Below, piece after piece: positions 36,700 to 44,720 of a DNA stretch of 64,000 nt. A program made the translations under genes and the position numbers. The notes below the pieces were generated by a model. It had not been told where the DNA came from and searched no databases. It saw only the letters and a list, made by a program, of their open reading frames with translations. Source of the DNA: Sphingomonas sp. AOB5 (lineage in GTDB: Bacteria; Pseudomonadota; Alphaproteobacteria; Sphingomonadales; Sphingomonadaceae); contig NZ_JARNTV010000011.1 of the NCBI RefSeq assembly GCF_029433115.1, forward strand, positions 1 through 64,000. Direction: 5' to 3'. Positions within the stretch are counted from its first letter, which is position 1. Each line of letters starts with the position of its first letter.

Positions 36700-36900
36700 A
36701 TCGCCCCCTCTGTCACGGGAACCTGAGAGCTTTCGCCGCTGCAAAACGGCTTACCCCTTCGGTGGCCATCCCCTCCCGAATCCGGGCGGATGGCGCTTTC
36801 CAGAGTGTCCTGACGCGCGCGGTCCCTGATGCCTGAGAGATTCCGGGGCGGTTGCTCCTTCGGCGGCCCGCCTCGCGGCGAACACTCTCCCTCGCGCGTC
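36700..36900 (-). promoter_or_regulatory. Tandem glycine riboswitch
   Basis: Read on the minus strand, two consecutive aptamers are seen. The first has GGGAGAG (36885-36891), then CCGAAGGAGCAACCG and GGAATCTCTCAGGC. The second has GGGAGGGGATGG, CCACCGAAGGGGTAAGCC and GAAAGCTCTCAGGTTCCC. These are the conserved glycine-aptamer cores, arranged in tandem as in classic gcv leaders, and gcvT starts about 60 bases downstream. Glycine would turn the operon on. Exact boundaries are approximate. Confidence 0.93.
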
Positions 36901-37116
36901 CGTCACGGCAAGCCGCAACAGACAAGCGCAGCCTTGGCCATGCCCCCGATTCGAGTCAATCGCACTTGCAGCATAAACACGCTGCACCGGCACATTGCCG
37001 CGCCCACGCTACCGGTAAACTACGTGGCTGTAGTTCTACGCACCCCGGCTTCTTTCAAGAGTTAACCCAACAGCCCGAAAAGGGCGCAGAACAAATCGCC
37101 AGATCTGCGAGCCGCC

Positions 37117-37509
37117 ATGAAAAGTACCTGCACTCTCGACACGATCCACAATCGCCTCGAAGTCTGCGCCAGCGGGCAATGGACCATGGAGGATGCCGAT
37201 GATTTCCATCGGCAGATGCTCGGCGTTCGCCAATGGGCGGATCGCAATGGCGAGGCCACCGTATCGATACTGGCCGATCTCGACGGTCTCGTCCTGCACA
37301 CCGCGCCGATTGCCGAGCGCGTGGCGATCACCGTCAACGAGATCCGCAGTATCCGCCGTAGCAAATATGCGCTGGTCGTCCCCAGCTATCTGATGCGGAT
37401 GCAGTGCCGCCGGCTGCTGAACGGGATCGAGCACCAGATTTTCGATACGCGCGAACAGGCGATCGAATGGCTCGGCTGGCGGATGTTCATCCCGCGGGTC
37501 GCGGCATGA
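37117..37509 (+). CDS. STAS/SpoIIAA-like small protein, paralogue 1
   Basis: A 130-residue soluble protein with alternating strand-helix pattern: NRLEVCASGQWTMEDADDFH, then ATVSILADLDGLVL and YALVVPSYLMRMQCRRLLNG. This resembles the SpoIIAA/STAS-like fold, though I cannot name the family firmly. The next gene encodes a related protein, starting within its stop codon (ATGA). The 215 bases between the riboswitch and this gene hold its promoter region and nothing else clear. Confidence 0.7.
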   Translation: MKSTCTLDTIHNRLEVCASGQWTMEDADDFHRQMLGVRQWADRNGEATVSILADLDGLVLHTAPIAERVAITVNEIRSIRRSKYALVVPSYLMRMQCRRLLNGIEHQIFDTREQAIEWLGWRMFIPRVAA

Positions 37510-37946
37510 CCGCGCTGCTCAAGCACCCGCGCCCGCGCCGCGACCTGGGCAACGATCCGGCCACGCTGATGCCCGGCGCGCTCACTCTGTCCTACGAGAC
37601 CGAGAGCCGCTTCATCCTGGTATCGGGCAACGGCATGTGGTCGCCGCGCCAGCTCGACGAGCATCTGCGCGACTTTGCCGATCTGGTCGATCAGTTGCGC
37701 CGCCAGCATATCCGCATCCGCGTGCTCGTCGATCTGAAGGATGCCGCGATCCAGACGCCCGAAGTCACGCGTGTGCTCGCTCATGGCACAAGGGATTGCC
37801 ATCGCGACGGCGATCGGGTGGCATTGCTGGTCCCCGGATCGCTGGCCAAGATGCAGATGCGCCGCATCCTCGGCACCCGGCATCACAATTACTTCGTTTC
37901 CGAATCGGCCGCCCGACTCTGGCTCTCGGCCAGCGACTGGAGCTGA
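37506..37946 (+). CDS. STAS/SpoIIAA-like small protein, paralogue 2
   Basis: A 146-residue protein homologous to its upstream neighbour: VALLVPGSLAKMQMRRILGT here matches YALVVPSYLMRMQCRRLLNG, and the strand IRVLVDLKDAAIQ matches VSILADLDGLVLH. It has an extra N-terminal segment of about 25 residues. The overlap of start and stop codons implies coupled translation, so the two may form a heterodimer. Function unknown. A strong terminator follows. Confidence 0.7.
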   Translation: MTALLKHPRPRRDLGNDPATLMPGALTLSYETESRFILVSGNGMWSPRQLDEHLRDFADLVDQLRRQHIRIRVLVDLKDAAIQTPEVTRVLAHGTRDCHRDGDRVALLVPGSLAKMQMRRILGTRHHNYFVSESAARLWLSASDWS

Positions 37947-37996
37947 ACCGACCTCACGTCATCATGCCTTCCGCGGGTGCACCCCTGCCGGAACGA

Positions 37997-38026
37997 GAAA
38001 GGGCCGGGATCGCTCCCGGCCCTTTC
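37997..38026. terminator. Rho-independent terminator
   Basis: GAAAGGGCCGGGA (37997-38009) and TCCCGGCCCTTTC (38014-38026) form a 13-base-pair stem with a TCGC loop, followed by CTGTTTCTC on the plus strand. It lies between convergent genes and could serve both directions. Confidence 0.85.
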
Positions 38027-38048
38027 CTGTTTCTCGTCGCGAAGCCGC

Positions 38049-38696
38049 TTAGCGGGTGACGTTATACTTCAGCTGGTCGTCGGTCAGCTGGAAGCCGACC
38101 AGCGCCTCGAACGTCGCCGACAGCACCGACTGGCGGATCGCCGGATCGGCCAGCGGATCCGTCGCTGCGTCGGTATCTCCGGGCTTGCGCTTGCGGGTCA
38201 GGCGCTCGCGCACATCGGCGGGCAGCGTCGCGGCAGCGCGCGAAACCTGCGTCGTCGCGGTGCCCTTTGCCGAGGCGCGCAACTGGCCCGGCTCGAAATT
38301 CACCGTCACGCGGCCGATCCGCTTCGCGGTCACCGAAGTGCCGCCGCGAACCACGGTCACGAAATAGGGGAAGGAAACCGTGCGCGCGCCCTCGGCGCTG
38401 GCGCGACGTGCCTGCACGTCGAAATTGATCGTGGTGACCACCTGCTCGCCCGAATCGTCGCAGGTCGACGTCACGTTGGTCAGTACTGCAACCACGTCGA
38501 TCGCAGCCGCCTCGCGGCTCGCCGGCGGGTTGAAGCTGGTGATGTCGCCGGTTCCGGCGGGCACCGCGACATGCGGGCAAGGCGAGCGGACGGCGGTGAT
38601 GCCGACTCCGCCGATGGCTTCGATCTCACCCGTCTTGTTGCAACCGCCCAGAGCGATCAGGGCGAGGACGGGGACGGCGAACTTGGCGATCGACAC
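38049..38696 (-). CDS. Predicted lipoprotein, unknown function
   Basis: A 215-residue protein starting GTG, with GAAAGGTG upstream. The signal peptide ends in a lipobox (LALIALGGC, Cys near residue 20), so it is probably lipid-anchored. The mature part is largely beta-strand-like (VVTTINFDVQARRAS; SFPYFVTVVRGGTSVT; RIGRVTVNFEPGQL). No family is recognised with confidence. Longer in-frame starts upstream were rejected because they would place charged sequence ahead of the signal peptide. Confidence 0.75.
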   Translation of the reverse strand: MSIAKFAVPVLALIALGGCNKTGEIEAIGGVGITAVRSPCPHVAVPAGTGDITSFNPPASREAAAIDVVAVLTNVTSTCDDSGEQVVTTINFDVQARRASAEGARTVSFPYFVTVVRGGTSVTAKRIGRVTVNFEPGQLRASAKGTATTQVSRAAATLPADVRERLTRKRKPGDTDAATDPLADPAIRQSVLSATFEALVGFQLTDDQLKYNVTR

Positions 38697-38804
38697 AGGG
38701 CACCTTTCAGACAAAACGGGCCGTGAGCATGCGCACCGGCCCGAAACGAGCGGCACCATAGGAAGCGCCTTCCGCCGGTGCAAGCAATCGCGTAGGGACG
38801 GCGC

Positions 38805-39755
38805 ATGTCCGGAATAAGGCCGCCTTTAGACCTTCTCATCGCCGCCCCGCGCGGCTTCTGCGCGGGTGTCGACCGCGCGATCCGCATCGTCGAGCTGGCG
38901 ATCGAGAAATATGGCGCGCCGGTCTATGTCCGGCACGAGATCGTCCACAACAAGTTCGTGGTCGACAGTCTGAAGGCCAAGGGCGCGATCTTTGTCGACG
39001 AGCTGGACAAGGTGCCCGACGGCGTTCCTGTCGTCTTTTCCGCGCACGGCGTGCCCAAGGCGGTACCGGCCAAGGCCGAGGAGCGCGGACTCGACTATCT
39101 CGACGCCACCTGCCCGCTGGTCTCCAAGGTCCATCGTCAGGCCGAGCGGCTGGTGAATCAGGGCCGACACATCCTCTTCATCGGTCATGCCGGGCATCCG
39201 GAGGTGATCGGCACCTTCGGTCAGGTGCCGGAAGGCGCGATGACTCTGGTCGAAACGCCTGCCGATGCCGAACAGGTGACGGTCACCGATCCGGAAAATC
39301 TCGCCTTCCTCACCCAGACGACACTGTCGGTCGACGATACCGCCGCGACGCTGGAGGTACTCAAGCGCCGCTTCCCCGCGATCCTGGCGCCCGGTCCCAA
39401 CGACATCTGCTATGCCACCACCAACCGTCAGGGCGCGGTGAAGGCGATCGCATCGTCGGTCGATCTGATGCTGATCATCGGCGGCAAGAATTCGTCCAAC
39501 TCGCTCCGCCTGGTCGAAGTCGCCGAGCGCGAAGGCACCACCGCCTATCTGATCCCCCGCGCGGAGGATCTGGACTGGGCATGGTTCGATGGCGTGAAGA
39601 CGCTGGGCATCAGCGCCGGCGCATCCGCGCCCGAATTGCTGGTGCGCGAACTGATCGGCAAACTCGCCGAGCGCTACGAAGTGACCGAGCGCGAAGTCGA
39701 GACGGTGCCCGAGAACGTCGTCTTCAAACTGCCCCGCGGACTCGAGGCCGCGTGA
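38805..39755 (+). CDS. ispH: 4-hydroxy-3-methylbut-2-enyl diphosphate reductase
   Basis: A 316-residue iron-sulphur enzyme, the last step of the MEP isoprenoid pathway, giving IPP and DMAPP. The three cluster-binding Cys are at 19 (APRGFCAGV), 103 (DATCPLVSK) and 202 ([11 protein letters not shown]). The [10 protein letters not shown] and FSAHGVPK motifs are intact. It is followed by a short palindromic repeat and then thrB, an order often seen in sphingomonads as far as I recall. Confidence 0.97.
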   Translation: MSGIRPPLDLLIAAPRGFCAGVDRAIRIVELAIEKYGAPVYVRHEIVHNKFVVDSLKAKGAIFVDELDKVPDGVPVVFSAHGVPKAVPAKAEERGLDYLDATCPLVSKVHRQAERLVNQGRHILFIGHAGHPEVIGTFGQVPEGAMTLVETPADAEQVTVTDPENLAFLTQTTLSVDDTAATLEVLKRRFPAILAPGPNDICYATTNRQGAVKAIASSVDLMLIIGGKNSSNSLRLVEVAEREGTTAYLIPRAEDLDWAWFDGVKTLGISAGASAPELLVRELIGKLAERYEVTEREVETVPENVVFKLPRGLEAA

Positions 39756-39765
39756 TGAAATTCCG

Positions 39766-39842
39766 TCACCCCGGCGAAAGCTGGGGTCTCGCGCCGCAAA
39801 CCATTCGCTCGTTGCCCAGGATCCCGGCTTGCGCTGGGATAA
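39766..39842. repeat. CGTCACCCCGG-type palindromic repeat
   Basis: CACCCCGGCGAAAGCTGGGGTC is one hairpin unit and GGATCCCGGCTTGCGCTGGGAT the second, together filling the ispH-thrB gap. This type of element is widespread in alphaproteobacterial intergenic DNA. A related hairpin lies at 32041-32071. Confidence 0.7.
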
Positions 39843-39863
39843 CGCTGTAAAGGGGGCATTCGA

Positions 39864-40820
39864 ATGGCGGTCTACACACAGGTATCGGCTGAGGCGCTTT
39901 CCGCCTTCCTCGCGAAGTTCGACGTCGGCGAACTCGTGTCCGCCAAGGGCATCGCCGAGGGGGTCGAGAACTCCAACTATCTGGTCGACACCACCAAGAG
40001 CCGCTTCATTCTTACGCTCTACGAAAAGCGCGTCGATGCGGGCGATCTGCCCTGGTTCATGGCGCTGCTCGATCACCTTGCGGACCGCGGGCTACCGGTG
40101 CCGCCTGCCGTGCCCGATCGCGACGGCCGGATCATCCATGAGCTGGAGGGCCGCCCGGCCTGCCTGATCCAGTTCCTCTCGGGCGTCTCGGTCTCGCATC
40201 CCACCCCGGCTCAGGCGCGCGCCGCGGCGGAAGCGATGGGCAAGATGCATCACGCCGTCAGCGATTTCGATAAACCCCGCGCCAACAGCATGGGACCGGA
40301 CGCGTGGAAGACGCTCGCCGATCGCATCGGCACCGGCTTCGACGATATCGCCGCGGGCCTCAGCCAGCGTGCTCTTTCCGAGGTGGATCGCATTGTCGGC
40401 CAATGGCCGAACCATCTGCCCGTCAGAGCGATCCATGCCGATCTTTTCCCCGACAATGTCCTGATGCTCGGCAATCGCGTGACCGGCCTGATCGACTTCT
40501 ATTTCGCCTGCACCGATGTGCGCGCCTATGATCTTGCCGTCATGCACGGTGCCTGGGCGTTCGATGCCAGGGGCGAGAATTACGATCCGGAGATCGGCAA
40601 GGCGCTGATCGAAGGCTATTCGGCCAGCTTCGGGCTGAGCGATGCCGAACGCGCCGCCCTGCCCCTGCTGGCTCAGGGTGCCGCGCTGCGCTTCTTTCTC
40701 AGCCGCGCGTTCGACTGGATCAACACGCCCGCCGACGCGATGGTGACGCGCAAGGATCCCCTCGCCTATCTGCGCCGCCTCGATTTCTACACCGAACATG
40801 GGTCCACACTCTTCGCATGA
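39864..40820 (+). CDS. thrB: Homoserine kinase, ThrB type II (aminoglycoside phosphotransferase fold)
   Basis: A 318-residue kinase starting [48 protein letters not shown] near residues 29-56 is the N-lobe, and [16 protein letters not shown] with [11 protein letters not shown] near 192-222 is the catalytic Asp loop and metal site of the APH-like kinases. It phosphorylates homoserine in threonine synthesis. Its stop overlaps the rnhA start (ATGA). Confidence 0.94.
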   Translation: MAVYTQVSAEALSAFLAKFDVGELVSAKGIAEGVENSNYLVDTTKSRFILTLYEKRVDAGDLPWFMALLDHLADRGLPVPPAVPDRDGRIIHELEGRPACLIQFLSGVSVSHPTPAQARAAAEAMGKMHHAVSDFDKPRANSMGPDAWKTLADRIGTGFDDIAAGLSQRALSEVDRIVGQWPNHLPVRAIHADLFPDNVLMLGNRVTGLIDFYFACTDVRAYDLAVMHGAWAFDARGENYDPEIGKALIEGYSASFGLSDAERAALPLLAQGAALRFFLSRAFDWINTPADAMVTRKDPLAYLRRLDFYTEHGSTLFA

Positions 40821-41260
40821 CCGAACTCCAGCATGTCGAGATCGCCACTGACGGCGCGTGCAAGGGCAATCCCGGCAAGGGCGGCTGGGGCGTGCTGCTG
40901 CGCATGGGCGGGGTCGAGAAGGAACTCTCGGGCGGCGAGGCGCATACCACCAACAACCGCATGGAGCTGATGGCCGCGATCCAGGGGCTGAAGGCGCTGA
41001 AACGCCCCTGCCGCGTGACGCTCTCCACCGACAGCCGCTATGTGATGGATGGCCTCACCAAGTGGATCCATGGCTGGCTCAAAAATGGCTGGAAGACGTC
41101 GGACAAGAAGCCGGTGAAGAATGCCGATCTGTGGATCGAACTGCTCGAGGCCGCCAAGCCGCACCGCGTCGAATGGAAATGGGTGAAGGGCCATGCCGGC
41201 CACCCGGACAACGAGCGCGCCGATCAGCTCGCCAGCGACGCCGCAATCGCCGCGCGTTGA
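40817..41260 (+). CDS. rnhA: Ribonuclease HI
   Basis: A 147-residue RNase HI that cleaves the RNA strand of RNA-DNA hybrids. The catalytic acids Asp12 ([11 protein letters not shown]), Glu50 (NNRMELMAA), Asp72 ([10 protein letters not shown]) and Asp136 (ERADQLAS), with His126 in the KGHAGHP loop, are all present. It overlaps thrB at its start and the hydroxylase gene at its end, an ispH-thrB-rnhA run. Confidence 0.97.
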   Translation: MTELQHVEIATDGACKGNPGKGGWGVLLRMGGVEKELSGGEAHTTNNRMELMAAIQGLKALKRPCRVTLSTDSRYVMDGLTKWIHGWLKNGWKTSDKKPVKNADLWIELLEAAKPHRVEWKWVKGHAGHPDNERADQLASDAAIAAR

Positions 41261-41748
41261 TCCCGGTGCAGCCGTTCACCGCCATCGCCAACGGCCTCGA
41301 TATCGGCCCCGCGCTCGATGAACTGGCCGCGAATCCATGGTTCTGGATGTCCCCTAATGCCAACGCGCTGCTCGAAATCCCGTTGCTGAGCGGCGACTAT
41401 GCGCGCGAGCTGGAAACGACGCTGCCGGAGCTGTGGAAGCTGATCGATACGGCCCTCGCCCATGTCGCAAAGGCTGGCGACACCGGCATGCTCGCTTATT
41501 GCCGCGCGGGCCTGATCCCGCCGGGCGCAGGCATCCCGCCCCATTTCGACGGCATCGATGGCGTGACGATCCGCCGCTACCAGCTCGCGCTGGCGTCCGA
41601 ACCGGGCGTCGCGCTGGTGGTGGACGGCGAGACCCGCCGCTTCGAGCCCGGCGAGTTGTGGCAGATCGACGTGAGCAAGGTGCATTCGGTGCACAATGGC
41701 AGTCAAGCCGACCGCATCACGGTGCTGTTCGATACGGCCGCGGGGTAA
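41257..41748 (+). CDS. Aspartyl/asparaginyl beta-hydroxylase-like dioxygenase
   Basis: A frame of 163 residues. PPHFDGIDG (His-x-Asp) near residues 98-106 and [19 protein letters not shown] near 140-158 (distal His and Arg) form the Fe(II)/2-oxoglutarate site of the Asp_Arg_Hydrox family (PF05118 type). The start is either TTG at 41257 overlapping the rnhA stop, or GTG at 41266; both give the same core. The substrate is not known. Followed by a family B repeat. Confidence 0.8.
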   Translation: MIPVQPFTAIANGLDIGPALDELAANPWFWMSPNANALLEIPLLSGDYARELETTLPELWKLIDTALAHVAKAGDTGMLAYCRAGLIPPGAGIPPHFDGIDGVTIRRYQLALASEPGVALVVDGETRRFEPGELWQIDVSKVHSVHNGSQADRITVLFDTAAG

Positions 41749-41775
41749 GGCGTATCGATATCCAGCGTTACTAAA

Positions 41776-41902
41776 AATCCTCCCCCGGAGGGGGAGGGGG
41801 ACCGCGAAGCGGTGGAGGGGGTTTGCCCCAAGCGATATCGCCTGTGGCGCTCCCCCTCCGTCAGGCTTCGCCTGCCACCCCCCCCCCTCCCGGGGGAGGA
41901 TT
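41776..41902. repeat. Interspersed palindromic repeat, family B, copy 3
   Basis: AATCCTCCCCCGGAGGG at one end and CCCGGGGGAGGATT at the other, with an inner ACCGCGAAGCGGTGGAGG and a central CAAGCGATATCGCCTGTGG, as in the copy at 15517. Confidence 0.85.
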
Positions 41903-42164
41903 GGCTGAATTTCGTTCTAACCGCTCCCAAACATTGCACTTGACAATGTTCCTATTTTGTTCTACGTGCCTTCCTCGAAGCTTCAAACACCTTCTGGCAT
42001 CCATCGCTCCTGCATCGCCAAGATGCGGGCCGCCTCACCGCGACCCGTCGCGTGCGGGCGCGCAGCGAGGGCGTGCGCATGCACGCCGCCATTGTGACTC
42101 TTGTGACTTTGTCGATCGGGGGCGGTCGGCGAAAACGGAGATGTCTTGCCCAATGACCGGAGCT
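41903..42164. other. Non-coding gap with an orphan SOS box
   Basis: About 260 bases between the family B repeat and the thioesterase gene. It carries a LexA-type box at 41948-41962. Short frames exist on both strands (41966-42097 plus, GTG start; 41952-42092 minus), but neither has a convincing ribosome site or composition, so I do not call a gene. Confidence 0.5.
41948..41962 (+). promoter_or_regulatory. LexA/SOS box (GTTC-N7-GTTC)
   Basis: GTTC at 41948-41951 and GTTC at 41959-41962 are separated by exactly seven bases (CTATTTT), the alphaproteobacterial SOS consensus. The surrounding DNA is unusually AT-rich for this window (TTGACAATGTTCCTATTTTG), as expected of a promoter: TTGACA (41940-41945) would sit at -35. 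No clear target gene lies downstream. Confidence 0.65.
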
Positions 42165-42587
42165 TCAAACGGCGGAGTCGTCCGCCTTCATCACGAAGAA
42201 GCGCGCGATCACATCCTTGGCCGGCCGCGCGGGGCGCAGCGTCTCGGCATCGAGGCAGCACCAGCTCGACTTCACTTCGGCAAGGACCTCGCCGCCGCGC
42301 TTGATGATCGTCTCGTAAAATGCGCGGGCGCCCTGCACCTTTTCGAGCAGCACGGTCGCCACGACATCGTCGTCGAGGAACGCCGGGCGGCGATAGGTGA
42401 TCTCGTGCTTCAGCGCGACCCACAGATGGCCGGCAACCGCCTCGACCGGGGCAAGCGCCTGCCAGTGGCTGATGACGGCGGCCTGCACCCATTTGAGGTA
42501 GCTGGCGTTGTTCACATGCCCCATGAAATCGATATCGTCGGCGGCGACGTCGACCTGGAAATCATAAGGGATGGCGATGGCTGTCAT
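42165..42587 (-). CDS. Acyl-CoA thioesterase, 4-hydroxybenzoyl-CoA thioesterase family
   Basis: A 140-residue hotdog-fold enzyme. The active-site motif ADDIDFMGHVNNASYLKW near residues 15-32 is typical of the 4HBT/YbgC group, and ITYRRPAFLDDDVVATVLLEK follows. It would hydrolyse acyl-CoA thioesters in the cytoplasm. I chose the ATG at 42587; an ATG at 42614 adds nine residues without a better ribosome site. Confidence 0.87.
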   Translation of the reverse strand: MTAIAIPYDFQVDVAADDIDFMGHVNNASYLKWVQAAVISHWQALAPVEAVAGHLWVALKHEITYRRPAFLDDDVVATVLLEKVQGARAFYETIIKRGGEVLAEVKSSWCCLDAETLRPARPAKDVIARFFVMKADDSAV

Positions 42588-42626
42588 TGCGGTGCAGCGT
42601 AACATGACGTGCACGTAAAGGCGACA

Positions 42627-42652
42627 GGAATCCGCAGAAAACTGCGGATTCC
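42627..42652. terminator. Hairpin behind the DUF1508 gene
   Basis: GGAATCCGCAG (42627-42637) and CTGCGGATTCC (42642-42652) form an 11-base-pair stem around AAAA. It follows the stop of the minus-strand DUF1508 gene by about 25 bases and separates it from the thioesterase gene. Confidence 0.65.
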
Positions 42653-42676
42653 CGCTTTATCCAGCTTGCCGTAGCG

Positions 42677-42847
42677 TCAACCTTCGACGGGAGCGCCCGG
42701 TCCGTTCTTCAGGATCGAATCGATCGCGTTCTGCGCGCTGGCCTTCGAGCTGTAGCCCTCGGTCCAGAAGATCACTTCGCTGTTGTACTTGAACTTGGCG
42801 ACATACTCGCCGGCCTTGTTCTGCTCGATCACGAACTTGTGTGCCAT
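42677..42847 (-). CDS. DUF1508 (YegP-like) single-domain protein
   Basis: A 56-residue protein starting MAHKFVIEQNKAGEYVAKFK, then EVIFWTEGYSSKASAQNAID. This is the DUF1508/YegP repeat pattern: an FVI strand, a K..NGEVI-like strand and a Y.SKA.A.N.I helix. It is a single-unit version; E. coli YegP has two. The function is unknown. A hairpin terminator follows and the gene stands alone. Confidence 0.85.
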   Translation of the reverse strand: MAHKFVIEQNKAGEYVAKFKYNSEVIFWTEGYSSKASAQNAIDSILKNGPGAPVEG

Positions 42848-42919
42848 CGCACGCGACTCCGGTGGTTTCGGGACCGCAACGCTAGCGCGGGAAGCCGGTC
42901 CGCAACAGCGGATTTGCGG

Positions 42920-43627
42920 TCAATCCACAGCTTTCGGCGGCAGCCGCCACGGCGGCGGCGCGCTGGCGGGTTTCCAGCAGGGTTCGAGCGTCCGGGCGAG
43001 CTCGGCCGCCCATTGCCCCGGGGACTTTTCGGCAATGCGGCCATCATAAATGGAGCGGCGAAGATGCGAGCGAAATTCGACGCGCACCGTGTCGGCATGG
43101 ATCACCAGTTCGATGGAATCGGCCGGCTGAGGGCTTACCAGTTCCGGCAGTACCCATTGGGCGTCGCGGGCCTTGGCGAGTTGCGCCATCGCACCGGGGC
43201 AGGTGGTCAGATCGGCTTCGACCCAGTCGAGCCGGGCCCCGTCGAGGGCATTGACCAGATCGCTTCGGCTCCGGATTCCCTTCCCTGTCAGGCCGATGAC
43301 CAGCGCCGATCCGCGCCAGCGTGGCCGTTCGGCACCCTGCGGCGGAACCGGCGCGCGAACCATCCGCGCAATGCGTCCCTGGCTACACTGCTCTGCCGGC
43401 CTGCCGTTGCAGGCGTCGCGGATCACGATCGAATAGACGGGCCAGTTCCGGTCATCGCCGACATAGCGGATCCGGATCAGGTCACGGAACTCGCTGTCCG
43501 TCTCGAAGAATCGCGCCGGGTCGAACGCGATCGCCGCGACCTCGCGATGCACCCGCTGGAGGTCCCAGCCAGCCTGCGCATGAGCTGAAACTGGGAGAAG
43601 CAACGCCGCCGCCAGCCAGAACCGCAT
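42920..43627 (-). CDS. Unknown secreted protein
   Basis: A 235-residue protein with a signal peptide, MRFWLAAALLLPVSAHA, cleaved near residue 17. I chose the ATG at 43627 for this reason. The mature protein has four Cys (DACNG; EQCSQG; TTCPGA; EPCWKP), suggesting two disulphides, and patterns such as ARFFETDSEFRDLIRIRYVG and WPVYSIVIRDAC. I recognise no family. It starts 14 bases after the FAD oxidoreductase stop, so they may be co-transcribed. Confidence 0.72.
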   Translation of the reverse strand: MRFWLAAALLLPVSAHAQAGWDLQRVHREVAAIAFDPARFFETDSEFRDLIRIRYVGDDRNWPVYSIVIRDACNGRPAEQCSQGRIARMVRAPVPPQGAERPRWRGSALVIGLTGKGIRSRSDLVNALDGARLDWVEADLTTCPGAMAQLAKARDAQWVLPELVSPQPADSIELVIHADTVRVEFRSHLRRSIYDGRIAEKSPGQWAAELARTLEPCWKPASAPPPWRLPPKAVD

Positions 43628-43640
43628 ACAGACTCTCCGA

Positions 43641-44720
43641 TCAGCCAAATCGCCGTGCAGAATAGCGCTCGAAATCGATTCCCGCGACCACATCCGCAGG
43701 CGCGTTGCCGGTGATCAGCGAAGCTGCGATCAGCGCCGCCGCGGGTGCGGTCTGGATGCCGAACCCGCCTTGGCCCGCGAACCAGAACAGGCCCTCCTGC
43801 CGCGCGTCGAAGCCATAGACCGGTCGCCGATCCGGCGCGAAGCTGCGCAGGCCGGCCCATTTGTGCTCCAGCTTGGTGATGCGCCAGTCGACGCAATGCT
43901 CGAACCGGTCGATGGCGATGGCGACGTCGATATCCTCGGGCTGCGCATCGCAGGCATCGGTGACAATCTCGTCATGTGGACTGAGCCACAGCCGCCCGCC
44001 CGCCTCGGGCTTGAAGTAAAAGCTGCCGCCGATATGCCCGACATGGCTCAGCCGCTCGGGCGGCGCCGGATCGGTCAGGATCTGGACCATGGTGCGGCGA
44101 TAGGGCTGGATGCCCAGCGGCTTCGCCCCCGCCATCGCCGCCAGCGGATCGGCCCATGCACCCGCGGCATTGACCAGCAGATCGGCCTCGAACGCACCAG
44201 CACGGGTCTGCAGCTTCCACACGCCATTCTCGCGCGCGATCGCCTCGATCCCCGCCGACAGCTTCAGCTCGGCGCCGGCCTGCTTCGCAGTCTTGAGGTA
44301 CGCGCCATGCAGCCCGCCCACATCGATATAGGCGCAGCTCGGCTCGTAGACGCAGTAAGCCCATTCGTCGCGCAGCCCGGGGATGCTCTCACGCGGATCG
44401 ACTTCCAGCAGGGTCACCCCGCTGCCGTCGAACTCGGCGAGATATTCGTCCACCGACGCACGCTCGTCGGCCCTCGCGATATGGTGCGATCCGAGAGGCT
44501 CGAGATAATCGCGCAGTCCCGGTTCCGAAGCGCTGGTCAGCGGCTGGATATCCGGCCCGCCATAGGTTTCGGACCAGAAGGCGGCCGAGCGCCCGGTCGA
44601 GTGATAGCCCGGCTGCTCCTCGGCTTCGAGGATCAGGACACTGGCATGCGGCGCAAGCTCGGCGGCGAGACTCGCGCCTGCGATCCCCGCGCCGACAATG
44701 GCGATATCGTACCGGCTCAA
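43641..44720 (-). CDS. FAD-dependent oxidoreductase (DAO family)
   Basis: A 359-residue flavoprotein of the D-amino acid/glycine oxidase family. The Rossmann motif IAIVGAGIAGASLAAELA is at residues 6-23, HSTGRSAAFWSETYGG near 40-55 and the FAD C-terminal motif WFAGQGGFGIQTAPAAA near 315-331. It resembles D-arginine dehydrogenase-type and other DadA-like enzymes; the substrate is not determinable. The start overlaps the hydrolase stop (ATGA). Confidence 0.88.
   Translation of the reverse strand: MSRYDIAIVGAGIAGASLAAELAPHASVLILEAEEQPGYHSTGRSAAFWSETYGGPDIQPLTSASEPGLRDYLEPLGSHHIARADERASVDEYLAEFDGSGVTLLEVDPRESIPGLRDEWAYCVYEPSCAYIDVGGLHGAYLKTAKQAGAELKLSAGIEAIARENGVWKLQTRAGAFEADLLVNAAGAWADPLAAMAGAKPLGIQPYRRTMVQILTDPAPPERLSHVGHIGGSFYFKPEAGGRLWLSPHDEIVTDACDAQPEDIDVAIAIDRFEHCVDWRITKLEHKWAGLRSFAPDRRPVYGFDARQEGLFWFAGQGGFGIQTAPAAALIAASLITGNAPADVVAGIDFERYSARRFG

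Noticed and set aside
39752..39850. Small frame between ispH and thrB
   Set aside because: It is a translation of the CGTCACCCCGG-type repeat, a known source of false small proteins in such genomes.
41952..42097. Two short frames around the SOS box (plus 41966-42097, minus 41952-42092)
   Set aside because: Neither has a convincing ribosome site. Both are Arg/Cys-rich as expected of random GC-rich DNA, and the minus frame ends inside the box. Kept only as a possibility in the SOS finding.
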